From Mytilinidion resinicola (lineage: Eukaryota; Ascomycota; Dothideomycetes; Mytilinidiales; Mytilinidiaceae), in NCBI RefSeq assembly GCF_010093595.1, contig NW_022985448.1, positions 3,077-67,076 on the forward strand: a stretch of DNA of 64,000 nucleotides, written 5' to 3'. Below the pieces are notes generated by a model. That model was not told the DNA's origin and did not search any database. It saw only the letters and a list, made by a program, of their open reading frames with translations. The translations under genes were made by a program, and so were the position numbers. Of the stretch, positions 42,163-53,819 are shown in pieces; within the stretch, counting starts at the first letter, position 1, and each line of letters opens with the position of its first letter.

Positions 42163-45100
42163 CTAATGTAAGGCAAAGCTACCCTCTCTTACATTCTTAC
42201 CACTTAACTTCATAGCTTCACCATGCATAAGATCGTGAATATACGCCTCCCCGATAATTTTGTACGAACCATCAGTACTGGGACGCAGAATAAAGGGAAC
42301 CCGCCCCCCTACTAGAACACAAATAACATCCCCAGGAGCTGCACCTCCGGGAACAAGCCCCAGCCTGCCAGCGGCAGTACAGCAGAACCGCCTGTACTGC
42401 GCCCAGCGGATGACCGCCGGCTCGTGATAGTTTAATAGTCGGGACATTGCCGATACAGGATCTTTGAACTCGAGGAACCCATCGAGCGGGACATAAGTCC
42501 GCCACCCGTAGTCAGGGATGCGAAACCCCAATTGAGTGGCTGCAACGGTGAAGGCATAGAGCCACTTTCTTTCAAGTGGCCTCCCGCTGGCGTCCATACC
42601 GCAAGATAGGGTAGGCCACCACATCTGGAAGACTTCGAACGATAACGCGCCGGTACCCCGAGTGGTGATCATAAGGGTCTCCCTGAGCCAGTCATTGATG
42701 CGTGTGTAGGACGAGCCGACCGAAACTGGTTGCCCGCTCATGTTCGGATCGTAGTAAGGCACTATCGCGAAGTTCGCCACGGAGCCTACTTCCTTGATCT
42801 CGTCCACCTTCCGGCCATGGACGCGGAGTTCAGTGTTGTTGTCTTCAAGAGAGACACTAGGTTGGTTCCGCATGCTTGACACCCCTCGAATTGTCGATTC
42901 GAAGGCTGAGCTATCTGCGTGGAACACGTCTCGTTGCTTCAGCCGAACTGTTAGCCCTTGGGTCCATGAGGCTTCGCTAGCGGCGCTCAGTAAGTTGGGC
43001 ATGACTGGCAGAGGATCGGCTTTGTTTGACCTTTTCAAATCGGGGACCCAAGATGGTAAGGATAGCGTAGGCGGCATTAGCGGGTCAGGTGTGAGTGCAA
43101 GAACCTGCAGATCGCGTCGTTTGGTGATGCTCCAGAGAGCAAACAGTTTATAGACATCTTCAGTAGGACGCGAGTAGTCGGGTGTGACCTCCCAGTCGGT
43201 CGACTCGACGTCTTTTGCCAAGCCGACGAGTGCGAAGACCTTGTCCCTCGGATCAGTACATTCGAAACCCCTGGTCAATAGTACAAGGTCAAGTAACGTG
43301 TGCCCGCTTGTTTTGCTTTGATATTTCGACCTCATCAGATGCATAGTCAAGAGGTTCGTTCGTGCGGTGAGCGTGTCTGCCGGCGGCGGTCCCAGCTTAT
43401 AAGTTTCTTTCGCGTACTGATGCGGTATGATAGGCCAGAGAAAATCAACAACGCCTTTGAAGACGTTCCAAGAGAGTTCCGAGTTGCCGCACATTACGAC
43501 CGCGCTTCGAGCACTCGCCAGCTCTTGAGTGACCCATATGCGCCGAAACCAAGAATGGCGAAGCAGCTCTGCAATAGGCTCCGTCCGTATTTGCCCGGAA
43601 ATCAACAGCGTCGAAGACTCGGATACTTCGCGGTCATTGGTAGGCTGTTCGACGAACATGTTCTCGAAGAAACTGTGAAAGTCGTCATCCCAATCTCTCC
43701 AGTCTTCCACGTTAGACAGATACCCAAGCTCTCGAGCCTCGTCTACCCAGCGAGACACCTGTCTTGGATATTCGGCACAAATTGCACGGATCATCTTGAA
43801 CGCTCCGCGATTGGCATCCGTCTCTTTGCCCAGCCAGATCAAAACTCGTTGCGCAGTCGAGTAAACATCTCCTATCTGCAGTACTTGATGCGTTCGTTCT
43901 TTAATGTCGGCTTGATTGATACCTAGAGCATCGATCCAGAGTACTCGCTCACGATCCGGAAGTCTGAGGCCCTCCAGTGCCTCGAAAAGATTGATCCCAA
44001 TGTCGACCTCCGAGCCCCCGCAGATGATATCTCTCTGCTCGCGGCTGTCTCCCCAAACATATGACAACGCCTCGAACTGTGGACCATCTGTCAGACACAC
44101 ATGTCGCAGCTCACAAGAAATCTTCTCCTCGCCTTTCCCGGGTTCAATAATGAGCAAGCGGATTTCATGCTCGAGGAGAAGAGGTTCGTATCGGGGCTGT
44201 CTACGGGGCTTGCGGGCTTGCTGCCATTCGTGAATCTTCAGCCCGACGGTGTTTTCGAAAAGGAGATAGGCGAGGGATAAAACCATGCAGACTGGAACAC
44301 CGAGCATGATCAATTTGATTAAAAATTCGAGTGCGGTGGGCGGGTTTCCTTTGGAAGAGAGGTATCTGTTATGTCTCTCATCTTCTTTTCCTTCTCTTAT
44401 GTCTTTCTCCACTCGCTCGATTGCCCACTCGATCAAAGATGCCATTTCGGGGATCTTGAAGTGTTCTCCGATGAGCTTTCCCATCCCGGGATGTAGTATC
44501 ATGCTGTCTTTAGTCTCCCTTTCAACCCAGAGTCGCCAGCGCTCCGTACGGAGTCCTTGATCGGCACCGGAGGACGAACCGTCTTGATGGATAAGATCAA
44601 CGCCGTATATCTTGTCCAGGTCCGTAGATGGCGAAGGTCTAATAGCATTCTTCTTAAGAAGTAACTCGAGGTGACGGGATCCATGGAATGCTGCACAGAT
44701 CAGTCCCAAAAGGTTCTATTGAGGAGAACAACAAACCTTGCCAATGCGACCATGCCCTGAACACTAAGTAAAAAAGTGGAAATTTAGGTATTCTTATCTC
44801 GGTCAGCTAAATGCCAAGGAAAATTTGCTGTACTCGCTCACATCGGTACCAACGCAAAAGGCATCGCAAACGGCAGGCCAGCATAACTCCAAAACATGCG
44901 ATCCGAATGCCTCGACTGGCCCTGAAGCGCGTACCGCTCCAACGTCTCCCTCAACTTCTCTTCACTCATGAAGCGTGCCGGAAACAACACCTCGACACTC
45001 TTGACCTTCCCATTCACGATATCCACGCGTCGTTTCCTACTCAAGGGCGGGATACTCTTCAGACCCCATTCTTGATACGGGATCCGTTTCAGAAGCTGAT

Positions 45101-45293
45101 TATCTGTGGCTGTTGAATTCTTCTTCCAGCCACCGGATATGTTTTCCCAGTTCACCAATGTCTGCAGCGCCTGGCTTTCAACGCGCCTCACGAGGCCGTC
45201 AAAGACGGAGTGTTGACCGAGATTAGATTTGGAGATGCACTGGCAGTATATGAGGGAGTGACGGGTGGAGATGGGAAGGAGGAAAATGCGCAT
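42163..45293 (-). CDS. Fusion: mitochondrial K+/H+ exchange-related (Mit_KHE1) + HET domain
   Basis: Three exons: 45293-44842, 44792-44737 and 44690-42163 (introns 49 and 46 nt). Joined length is 3036 nt, giving 1011 residues. Residues 1 to about 267 are a full Mit_KHE1 protein: MRIFLLPISTRHSLIYCQ, RIPYQEWGLKSIPPLS, then FALVPIIPKFPLFYLVFRAW and SHWQAFHGSRHLELLLKK across the introns, and the usual tail IGEHFKIPEMASLIEWAIERVE. No stop follows. A hydrophobic segment (about 289-313, LIMLGVPVCMVLSLAYLLF) leads into a HET domain: SCELRHVCLTDGPQFEALSYVWGD (about 361-384) and VLWIDALGINQADIKERTHQV, followed by a complete HET C-terminal region to 42163. HET domains trigger cell death in vegetative incompatibility. 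Mit_KHE1 proteins act at the mitochondrial inner membrane. Alternative: two overlapping transcripts, with HET starting at an internal Met before the membrane segment. Confidence 0.8.
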
Positions 45294-45466
45294 TTTGTAG
45301 CCTCTGCTGCTACCGGGAAGGGCAGGTTTGTGCGGCGGGGCAGATTTCGCAACTCAACGCGTCGTGCGTCTTTCCAGCCTGCCAGGCCGCGCACCGCTGT
45401 AGTATTACAGTCCAAGGCATAGTTCAGCCTCAGCCTCGTGGGGGAGGCGGCAAGAGATTGTGGGGG

Positions 45467-46831
45467 TCAAAAGCCCCACCTCTGCTCAAACCCCAGAACT
45501 CTCCTCCACTGACCCAAGATCATGCCCGCTCCCCTAAACTTCTCAAAAGCGTCAAACCATCCCTCGTTCGGATCTTTCTCTTCCTCAAATCCTGCCCTTC
45601 TGCACTTCTCCAAGCTCATTTGCCTGTCGAAGTCGAGATAGAAGCCATACGAATCCAGAAACTCCGCTTTCCATATGAGAATACCTATGCCGTTCTCTTT
45701 CAGCGCTTTTTCATGCCTATGGGCATACTGACTGGGCAAAAGAGGCGCTTCGCTAGACTCAGAGGCTGGGCCAACTCCCACAAGCCCGAACCAGGACGCG
45801 ATCTTGGGCCACCGATCGCGCATGCTTTCCGCTTTTGCACTGTCTGCAACGTTGATAATTTGACTCGCGGAGACCTCGGGGTGGAGCGACGCCCAAATGG
45901 CGAGGCGGGCGATGATCGAAGAGGATGCTTCGTTGAAAAGCGAGTTGTATGCGTTTTCGGTGCCGGGAAAAGCAACGCTAGAGCCGGCACTTTCGATATT
46001 GGCGTAGAGTGAGAGGTAGGTGGCCCAGTGGGCGGTTAGATTGTAGGTGGAGCCTGTTGGGGCGAATCCGACCTGTGATACAAAAGATTAGACGTACTCT
46101 GGGCTGGATAGTGGCGGTACTCACGACGGCGTCCGGACGAACGTCGCACCAGGTCCATTGCTTTCCTTTGCTCTTCTCGGTCAGGAGATGCTGGAAAGCG
46201 GCGTAATGGATGCTGCTGTCGTTTGGGTTAGGAAGAATCATATCTTCGGTGTACGGGGCTTTGAAAGGCTTGGTTTCGAGATGGATGCCGTAGCCCTGCT
46301 TTCATCAGAACCTTGCTTCCAGAGTGACTTTCTCATACTCGCCAGCCTACCTTTGAGCCGCTAGGAATCACGATGAATTCAAGCTTCGGATAAAGTGCCG
46401 TCAGAGCACCCATTGCGCGCTCAAGCATCTTCGCATTCTCCGCGGTCTCGACTCTCGAATTATCATCCTGCTTGTATGCTGGCGATGTCAGCAGCACCCT
46501 TTCTCACACGTTCGATTCCCTCACCGAAGTAGTAAACATGCGTCACTGCCTCTATTCCTACCACTTTCTCCTTCATTACCTCGGTGAACTCCTCTATAGT
46601 GCCAGACGCAAGATTGATCCCAGAGATGAGCTGAAGTTCCGGCCGTGACCGATCTGGAGTTGGCCAGTACGAATTCTCGATGTTGAGCGGTCGATTGACC
46701 AAAGCCGCTACTTTGGAAAAAGTGGAATTCTCAGGATAGCCTTTCAAAAGCTCATCCACGAGAGCCCAGCCAATCAGCCCGGATGCGCCGAAGACTAAGG
46801 CGTGCGCGCCGGAAGCTCTGGAGGTTGACAT
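45467..46831 (-). CDS. PRISE-like NAD(P)-dependent reductase (extended SDR)
   Basis: About 390 residues in four exons, related to progesterone 5-beta-reductase/iridoid synthase-like enzymes of fungi. The first exon has the Rossmann motif ALVFGASGLIGWALVDEL. Intron 1 (GTGAGG...GCCAG, near 46478-46526) splices VTHVYYF to AYKQDDNSRVETAENAKMLE. Intron 2 gives IPSGSKQGYGIHLETKPF with the family's catalytic Tyr region. Intron 3 (GTGAGT...CACAG, near 46075-46124) joins RPDAVV to GFAPTGSTYNLT. The C-terminal exon ends near SLEKCRRAGFEE...GWFDAFEKFR. Family members reduce enones or bicyclic ketones. Its 3' end is 173 bp from the start of the fusion gene on the same strand. Relation to the metabolic cluster is uncertain. 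Confidence 0.9.
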
Positions 46832-48160
46832 ATTGAGCTAAGATAGAAGGGAAAGTAAAGATTGGGGCACATGGAAAAGCGAAAAGAGATAGAAGATGAA
46901 GACAGATGGAGTGGGGACAGAGTATATAAAGTACTCCAAAATCGTAAGTGGTCCAAAGCGGTCCAGCCGGAGACTATTCGTCGAAATGACTCATTTCTAC
47001 ATAGGGCTCTCGTTTGAGTAGATCCCAACGTACAGACCAAGAAAGGTAGCCACGAAGTTGGTGTCACATATCAAGTCTCAATCAATCGAAGGAGGGTAGA
47101 ACGCGTTAATGGACTGTGTGGTCTCGACAAGGATGATCTATTGATGGATAGGTCGAGAAGGCGGGGTATGCTAATCCAGACTACTGGCCTAAGTAGCCTT
47201 TCTCGAATTATCAAACTATCACCACACATGACAACGTCCAACAGGAGGTCGTCTCCCCTATCAATGAATCGCGCCTCCGAGGACAGCGTTGACTACTCCT
47301 CGGCAACGTGTCCTATGTTGTGCGATCTTGTAGGTGTCCGACGCAATGATGAGATTTCTGGCAAGTTCGGAACATTATGAATTGAGTAGCTTTTCTTCTA
47401 AGCGTGCGTATTTAGAGCTCGATCTTTCCAACTCAATCTTTCCAAAGCTAGGAGTCCGTGACCCTCTGCTTGCTCAGGCCTTGACAATTTCAGGAAACCT
47501 CAAGCAGATGAGGACAGAGTCGATCTCGACATAGATTTCATTTCCCCTTCGCATCGGATTTCTAGTCTTTCATCTTCGATGGCGGCACATCTTCGATGGC
47601 GGCAGCGGCGAGAGCCCTTCCATATGATCCAGAAGGATGGTTAGACGAATTTAAACACATGTGATATGCACGTGATTTATCGACAAAGCTGAGGTAGAGC
47701 AGCCAGCCCTGAGCGTGGCCATGTGCAGCACATCGAAGTACGTCGCTTCAAAGGTTGAAATACTCAAAGAAGGACTCAAAATTGATCCGACATGGCACAA
47801 TGGCAAGCATGGTCAATCAAGCAAACCATCTGACAAGTAAGTCGCGCGCGTACTTAAATCTGAGTCTGGTTCCACATTCGAGCTCCTTGTAAGCAACATC
47901 CTCCTATATATATATACGACACGAAGTCTAAAATTGGTACCCGGCACTTGACAAAAGCAAGGTTGACGGAGATGGCATTCGTCCGCCAACTTGCCGCTCC
48001 GGTGAACGGTGACTCGAGAGCCCGCCCATGAAGTTCACCGCGATGCTACCGCTGCTCTCAAAATCTGCCTATATATTTTGCCGATACTAGGGGCTTTTTC
48101 AACAAACCAGTCCCCCACACACCACGTCTCAAAACACCACCATCGACACTCCAACTCGCC
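46832..48160. other. 1.3-kb region without a supported gene
   Basis: Short open frames only (for example 47141-47380 and 47334-47534), with no recognisable domain. A small direct repeat ATCTTCGATGGCGGCA occurs twice near 47573-47605. The upstream part presumably carries the PRISE-like promoter on the minus strand. Confidence 0.4.
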
Positions 48161-49657
48161 ATGGCACCCGCCCTCCATACCATTCCGAATGAGATGCTCT
48201 TGGAAATCTCACAATGGCTGCCTCATTCAGATCTCTTCAGACGCACTCCAACATTCGCGTGTTCTTGCAAGCAGAGTTACACAAGCCTGCCATTATGGAC
48301 AGGCCCGGATGTAACCATACGTCTAGCCGCCACAATGCGGTTTGCCCATGCAAGCACGTGCCAGCTATGAAATGGACTATTCACTACGATGACCATCGTC
48401 TACTTGAGTATCTACTGCGTCACCAAACTAGTGGCAAGTTTGAGAACAAGCATTGGCCGGCTGTTGATTGGGTAATTGAATATGGCTATTGCGAATCCGA
48501 ATTCATCGTTGTGCTTCTACAGTATGCACAGCGCCTTGGCAAAGACCGTAATATCCTCAAAAACCAGATGACAAGCTTGCTGGAGAGTCATGTTGGGGGC
48601 CTTCATGCTTATAGAGTGGAAGCTCATAAGTCCACAAATCGAGCTCGATATCACTGGGTATATGTGGCGACCAAGGCCGATCTGCAAGTGGTGAGTCCCC
48701 ATGACATACTTCTAAGCATTATGCACATCATAAACAACCCTAACCTCTAACAGGTCAAATTGCTACTCCAGCTCGGAGCAGATCCCATAGGTTTGTCAAC
48801 CTTAGAAACGAAATGGTCACAGCACGCGATCCAGCCATCTTTCCCTGTTCCCCACGTATTCAGAGTTACGGTTCCGAACATTCTTAAGGAGTTCATAAAG
48901 TACGGGGCGGATTTCTCCTAGTCTTCAGGTGCGGGTACGGGTAACATACTATGGAACGCCGTAGAAAACCATCACTACCCTATCGTCAAAGCACTGCTCC
49001 AACCAGGGATGAATCCAAACGCCGGCAGGCCAACCAATATGTTCCATCCGCTGAATTGCGCACTCGCCTTTCCTCCGATCCGATATGCTATGAAATGGAC
49101 TAAGATCGAGCGCCGAATGATTGCAGAGCTGCTCATTGAGAAAGGCGCCGATTCCAACGTCCCTTTCCCTGACGGTGATTACCCAATTCATAAAGTCGTC
49201 GAAGACTTTCGGGAAGAATACAGGACCGATGTGCCCGACGCTGGCCACGATCAAGACTTCAAGAAGATGAGTCGCGAGCATTTCACCCTCCTTATGTCCC
49301 GCTGCTCAAACATCGACATCCAAAACAGCGAGGGAAATACGGCTCTCCACATAGTGCTACAACACCGATACTACTCGTGGAGCAATCTTGGTGGTCTGGG
49401 GTATGCGCAGATGCTGCTAGAAGCGGGTGCGGACCCATTCTTGCCAGACCACTCGGGCAAGACACCATACGAACACTCCCTTGACGTCTCCACCTCCTCA
49501 ACTTCCAGCGATTGGACCGCCTTAAAATTCCGTACCGACGACTTTTACACTCTCCTGCATTTCTTCACTTCATGCGCGCTCAAGTCCAACCGCGTGCAGC
49601 TAATCCCGGCAAAGCTCGTATACGAGCAAGCATACGCCGAACACTGCCTTAAGCTGC
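48161..49657 (+). pseudogene. F-box/ankyrin-repeat gene, broken copy 1
   Basis: It starts with an F-box-like MAPALHTIPNEMLLEISQWL at 48161, then ankyrin-like repeats (PAMKWTIHYDDHRLLEYLLRH, VKLLLQLGADPIGL, RRMIAELLIEKGADSNVPF, NTALHIVLQ, MLLEAGADPFLPDHSGKTPYEH). A 63-nt intron is at 48691-48753. Three lesions: the F-box frame (frame 2) and the ankyrin frame (frame 1) do not connect (apparent frameshift around 48300-48335). An in-frame TAG at 48919-48921 stands where copy 2 has TGG (Trp in DLTWSF). The homology stops after AEHCLKLL near 49657, losing about 95 C-terminal residues that copy 2 retains. Ankyrin/F-box proteins mediate protein contacts or ubiquitin targeting. Probably non-functional. 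Confidence 0.75.
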
Positions 49658-49669
49658 TATTGTCCGCGG

Positions 49670-51337
49670 ATGCCCTCGATGCGATGGGCAATACGCAAGA
49701 ACGACACAGCAGTAAGCAAGTACTTGCTACGGCACAATGCAAGCGGCAAGTTGGAGAATGGGACTTGGCCGGCTATCGACTGGATGAACGAATTCCCGGA
49801 CGATTGGGACACTGAATTCGTCATCCCTTTTCTACAGTATGCCCAGCAACTAGGAAAGAATAATAACGTCATCGGCAGTCGGATCATGAAACTGTTGGAG
49901 ACCTTTCTGGGTCGCTTTTCAGTTCGTATCGACGGTTTGCTCGATAACAGTACTCGCCGCGATCAACCCATATGGGCCGCGGATGAGAAAGTGGGAAGAC
50001 TTGAGCTTGAAGCGGTAAGTTGCTGTACACCCCGTACGCATCAAGCCTTCGCAGAGTCGACTAATGACTAGTAGGTAGAATTGATACCTCGGCTTGGAGC
50101 TGACCCCATGGGCCTATCAGCTTCAAGTGTATATTGGCCACGACGTAATATAACGTTTCCGTCACCTGTGCCTCATACATTCAGAGCTCAGTCGCCAAAA
50201 ATTCTGAAGCTATTCATTGAACATGGGGTAGACCTTACCTGGTCCTTTGCCGCGGGCAACATCCTACATCAAGCCGTAGAAAACGACAACGTACCCATGA
50301 ACAAGATCCTACTTGAGGCAGGAGTGGATGTAGATATCAGTGGAACTAGCGATGGCTTCACTCCGCTCAATCGGGCACTTGTTCTCACGCATCTCCCACA
50401 TATGTATCAGGGACCTAACAAACTGGAGCGCCGAATGATCGCTACCCTTCTCATTCAGCATGGAGCAGATGTCAACATACCCTCTCCGGACGGCGATTAC
50501 CCGATACACAGCGTCGTCAAGCATTTCCACGACCGCTCTTTTCAGTATCTAGGAAGCAGTTCTGTAAGTAGAGTTGTTGAGTTCTTCTACCACTACGGCG
50601 ATTCCGACAAGATGGGCCGAAAGTATTTCAGGATGCTCATGTCTCGGTGCTCGAATATCAACGTCCAGAACCGGGAGGGAAAGACGGCCCTTCACGTCGC
50701 TCTACAACGCAAAGCGCCCTTCCCTTACAGACCAAACGATTTAGGGTACGCTGAGATGCTTCTAGTTAAGGGAGCGGATCCCTTTCTACCAGACTCATTT
50801 GGAAAGACACCATACCAATACGCTCTTAATGCCTCCAACTGGGGGGCGGATGAATCTGTCGGCATGCTCGCCCTCAACTGCCCTTTCAACCAGCTTTACG
50901 ATCAGATCCACTTCCTTACGGCCATGGCGCTCAAAATTGACCGCGTTCAGCCGATCCCAGCTAGACTCGTCTACGAGCAAGCTTTCGCGGAGCACTGCTT
51001 GAAACCACTGCCACGCAAAATCTTTCCGCCGTTCCCTGCATATGCAGGCCAGCCGCCACCACGCGAACTACACATCGACCCGCGAATTGTCAAGGTCTTT
51101 CTAGACGTAATGCACGCGCTAGAGCAGTTCCCTCCAAAGGTAGGACCCATTGGCTTGAAAAAGCTAGACAGGTCGTTCTGGAACCAGTATTCGGAAGGGA
51201 TTATAAACCCTACTTTCAAGGCAGACGTCCACATGTTGGAGTGGCGAGAGGAATGCCAGGGCTGGCCGGATTGGACGCCGGAGGAGTGGCAGAAGTGGCG
51301 GGATAGCCGGTGCTGGATGAAGGAGGCAGAAGGTTGA
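49670..51337 (+). CDS. Ankyrin-repeat protein, copy 2 (F-box part lost)
   Basis: Two exons (intron 50015-50074, GTAAGT...TAG) encode 535 residues if translation starts at 49670 (MPSMRWAIRKNDTAVS). Ankyrin units include ILKLFIEHGVDLTWSF, AGNILHQAVENDN, NKILLEAGVDVDISG, GFTPLNRALV, RRMIATLLIQHGADVNIPS, KTALHVALQ and MLLVKGADPFLPDSFGKTPYQYAL, with a C-terminal Trp-rich end. The first residues align to the linker after the F-box in copy 1 (CPRMPSMRW versus CKHVPAMKW), so the F-box exon is missing here. The repeats are intact and free of stops. It may still be expressed from a new promoter, or be a 5'-truncated pseudogene. Confidence 0.7.
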
Positions 51338-51861
51338 CGAGTGTTTCTACCTGACCTCTAGACTATGTCAGGGGCAATCGATATATTCTCGATGGCTCTG
51401 AATGAAGCGTAGAAACCGAACGGTAAGTGCGTTAAGCTAAGAGTATCCGTGCAAGTTTCTAAGATAAGGGAATTAAATGCACGCTGGTTCTTTCAAGTTC
51501 TCTGACTTCTTTCTTCAACATGAGCGAAATGCGACTTCTCCGAAAAAACTCCTCTCTCCGGAACCTTATGACTGATCTACAACAGATAGATGCCGCCTTA
51601 CAAGCAAAGCGATATTTATCTAGGTAGGTATGGGCCTGGCTGCGATATCGTGTCTATTTGATGCTCTACAAGAAAAACAAAGCAGCAAAAGAGAACCCCG
51701 GCGATTGGGCAGCATAAGCACTCATTCCAGCAATGCTACCAAAAGTATCGATATACTAAAATGGAAATTAGAGTCTACGTCTAATCTCCAAGGATGAAAT
51801 ACCAGCCATGCACAAAGCCGAACCTCATTCAACAGAAAATGAGATGATCTATACAGTTCTC
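51338..51861. other. Intergenic region
   Basis: 524 bp between the ankyrin gene and the convergent hypothetical gene. Nothing is recognised. Confidence 0.4.
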
Positions 51862-52416
51862 TTAAGACCACTCATCCTGCTCCGGGCGCGGCGTCTTAGG
51901 TCTCTGAACGGTCTCAGGCCTCGAACCCGAATTGCCAGAGCACTCCCTACATCTCAAATGATAATCGTCCTCTCGGTGATTATAGCACACCTCCGCCCCA
52001 ACATCCACGTACACCTCCTCACACTTACAGCACCTCCACCACTGCTTTGGCGTTCCCCTTGCCGCCATATCCCGCGGTCTCTTCCCATCCGGTGATGTAG
52101 TCCCATCAGCGGTCGCACCAGCTCTGATCTCTGCACTCTTCTGTTCAATCCTAGCAGCGACGCCGGGGAGCATCTCGCCGTACGCGTTCCCGTGGAGTTT
52201 CTTGTTTGCGGGCACTGGGGCCCCTGAGAAGTCGTACGGGGCGGGTTTGAGCCACTCGGGGTGCCCTTCGGGGAGCTTGGCAACGGGTTTGGATTGGCGC
52301 AGGGCTTCGTCGGATTTAGACTTAGATAGCTTTTCTCCTCTGCCTTTGGATAGTATTCTTCTCTTACCCTTCGCTGGCGATGTTCCCTTTCCCTTTGGGG
52401 ATTCGCTTGAGGACAT
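51862..52416 (-). CDS. Conserved-looking hypothetical protein with C-terminal zinc-binding pattern
   Basis: An intronless frame of 184 residues. The N-terminal third is Ser/Lys-rich and disordered (MSSSESPKGKGTSPAKGKRR). The middle has LPEGHPEWLKPAPYDFSG and LHGNAYGEMLPGVAARIEQKS. The end carries a Cys/His set, WWRCCKCEEVYV-DVGAEVCYNH-REDDYHLRCREC, spaced like a small zinc-binding domain (CxxC...CxxH...CxxC). Fungal proteins with this kind of C-terminal 'C-x-x-C...HxxC' domain are usually uncharacterised. I do not assign a function. Similar codon use to its surroundings and a clean Met start support it as a real gene. Confidence 0.65.
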   Translation of the reverse strand: MSSSESPKGKGTSPAKGKRRILSKGRGEKLSKSKSDEALRQSKPVAKLPEGHPEWLKPAPYDFSGAPVPANKKLHGNAYGEMLPGVAARIEQKSAEIRAGATADGTTSPDGKRPRDMAARGTPKQWWRCCKCEEVYVDVGAEVCYNHREDDYHLRCRECSGNSGSRPETVQRPKTPRPEQDEWS

Positions 52417-53819
52417 GTTGGAGAGAGAGCGCGGTGCTTCTATGTTTCGAGGGTCAGTTACTAGCCTGGAGCTGAACGTGATGGATTTATACCGATGGAT
52501 AGAAGGGCAAACAGCAAGCAGGAAATCCGGAAAACCAAGGCAGTTAGCAGCGAGTAGCAGGTGGTATTCCGCTTGTCATCTCGCGGTCATTCGTAAACTT
52601 CCACGGCCACAATTTGAGCTCCGGCCCCTGACCATGACCTCAGAAAGCATACGTGACTTTGCAATCGTTATAGCCGTCGCTAGGCGCACCACCACCTTTT
52701 CCTATCTGCGCCGCCTCTCCTTCTTCACCGCATTGTTATTGGTTAGACAAGCCAGGCCGACACCCTGCCTAGAGCAATTCACCGGCCACTATACTTCCAT
52801 AACAAAGGAGTCTGTGTAGCATTTTCTTCAGTCCGTCGCCACTGGAAATAGCTATACAACATACAGCTAGCCCATCAGCTCGCTTGACACGGTGTGTTGG
52901 CAATGTTGAAATGGATGAATCTTTAGATGGACCTTGGATGAAATAGCCCTCCGAGGAGTCGGCCCGGCTGATCTAGCCTATAAAAGCCTGGTAAATAATA
53001 GTGGAGGGGAGTGGCATACGTAGAAGACGAGGGTGGTGCGTGTAGCAAAAGAGTGGTGCATTCAGCAACGGCCATCGTACTATAAAGCATCGATACAGCA
53101 ACTCAAAATCAGTTTCAGTCATCCTGTGATGTCTACTTAGAAAGCATCTCGTGCGCTGCAGAGGTGTTCTTGAACGACGTTCTTGAAGTGAGAGGGGTAA
53201 TTTGGGATGATTTCTAGCCGCTTGGTTACGTGAAGAAATGGGAGTACGTTAGTAGGTGCACGTAGCGTACCCTTGTAAGTGCCCTGCGCGTCTACCCAAA
53301 ATCATCTCACGCGGTTAGATTCGTGACTCCTAATAAAAGGGACTATGCTAGGGACACCCAGTGTACCTCCTTACCCTCCACGTCTACTGAAATACTTCTT
53401 GCGCGGTTAGATCCGTGACTTCTTCTAATAAAAACGACTACGATAGGTGCACGTGGCGTATCCCTTTGCGTGCCCCTTTACGTGTTTACTAAAATTGCTT
53501 TCACGTGGTTAGATTTGTGACTTCTTCTAAATAAAGGGACCACACTACGATAATACAGTATACCCCTCCTTGTGCCTTCTATATCTGCTAAAAATCCTCT
53601 TACGCGGTTAGATCCGTAACCTTTTCCAACATTAACGTCCACGGAAAATATCACGATCGTAAGCCTAGACGATCGAGTGAATACCTTGCGGCTATTGAAC
53701 AATTATGACAATAACCTACGGCAATTAAAGCTAGTTAAAAACCCGCAATACATCTCCCAGCACTCCAAGCGCTGAACGGGAACAGAGAAATAACCAGCCT
53801 CAAGAACACAGCCACCACC
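52417..53819. other. 1.4-kb non-coding region with decayed tandem repeats
   Basis: The first 400 bp is open on the plus strand only as a run-through antisense to the hypothetical gene. The distal half contains the repeat array listed separately. No gene is recognised. Confidence 0.4.
53165..53660. repeat. Degenerate tandem repeat, about five units of 89-102 bp
   Basis: Units share the core GCGGTTAGATCCGTGACTTC followed by TTCTAATAAA and, about 60 bp later, a GTGCACGTGGCGTACCC-like segment. GGTTA anchors lie at 53224, 53313, 53405, 53507 and 53606, so spacing is 89, 92, 102 and 99 bp. The first unit is the most diverged. No coding potential is visible. It may be a decayed minisatellite or the remnant of a repetitive element. 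Confidence 0.75.

Noticed and set aside
44709..44709. HET gene beginning at this position as a separate 848-residue protein
   Set aside because: The codon is TTG, not ATG. The first residues come from an intron, and splicing at 44690 gives a perfect Mit_KHE1 sequence, so this start is an artefact.
46500..46520. tRNA B-box-like GTTCGATTCCC
   Set aside because: It lies inside a well-supported intron of the PRISE-like gene on the other strand; no A box or cloverleaf is found around it.
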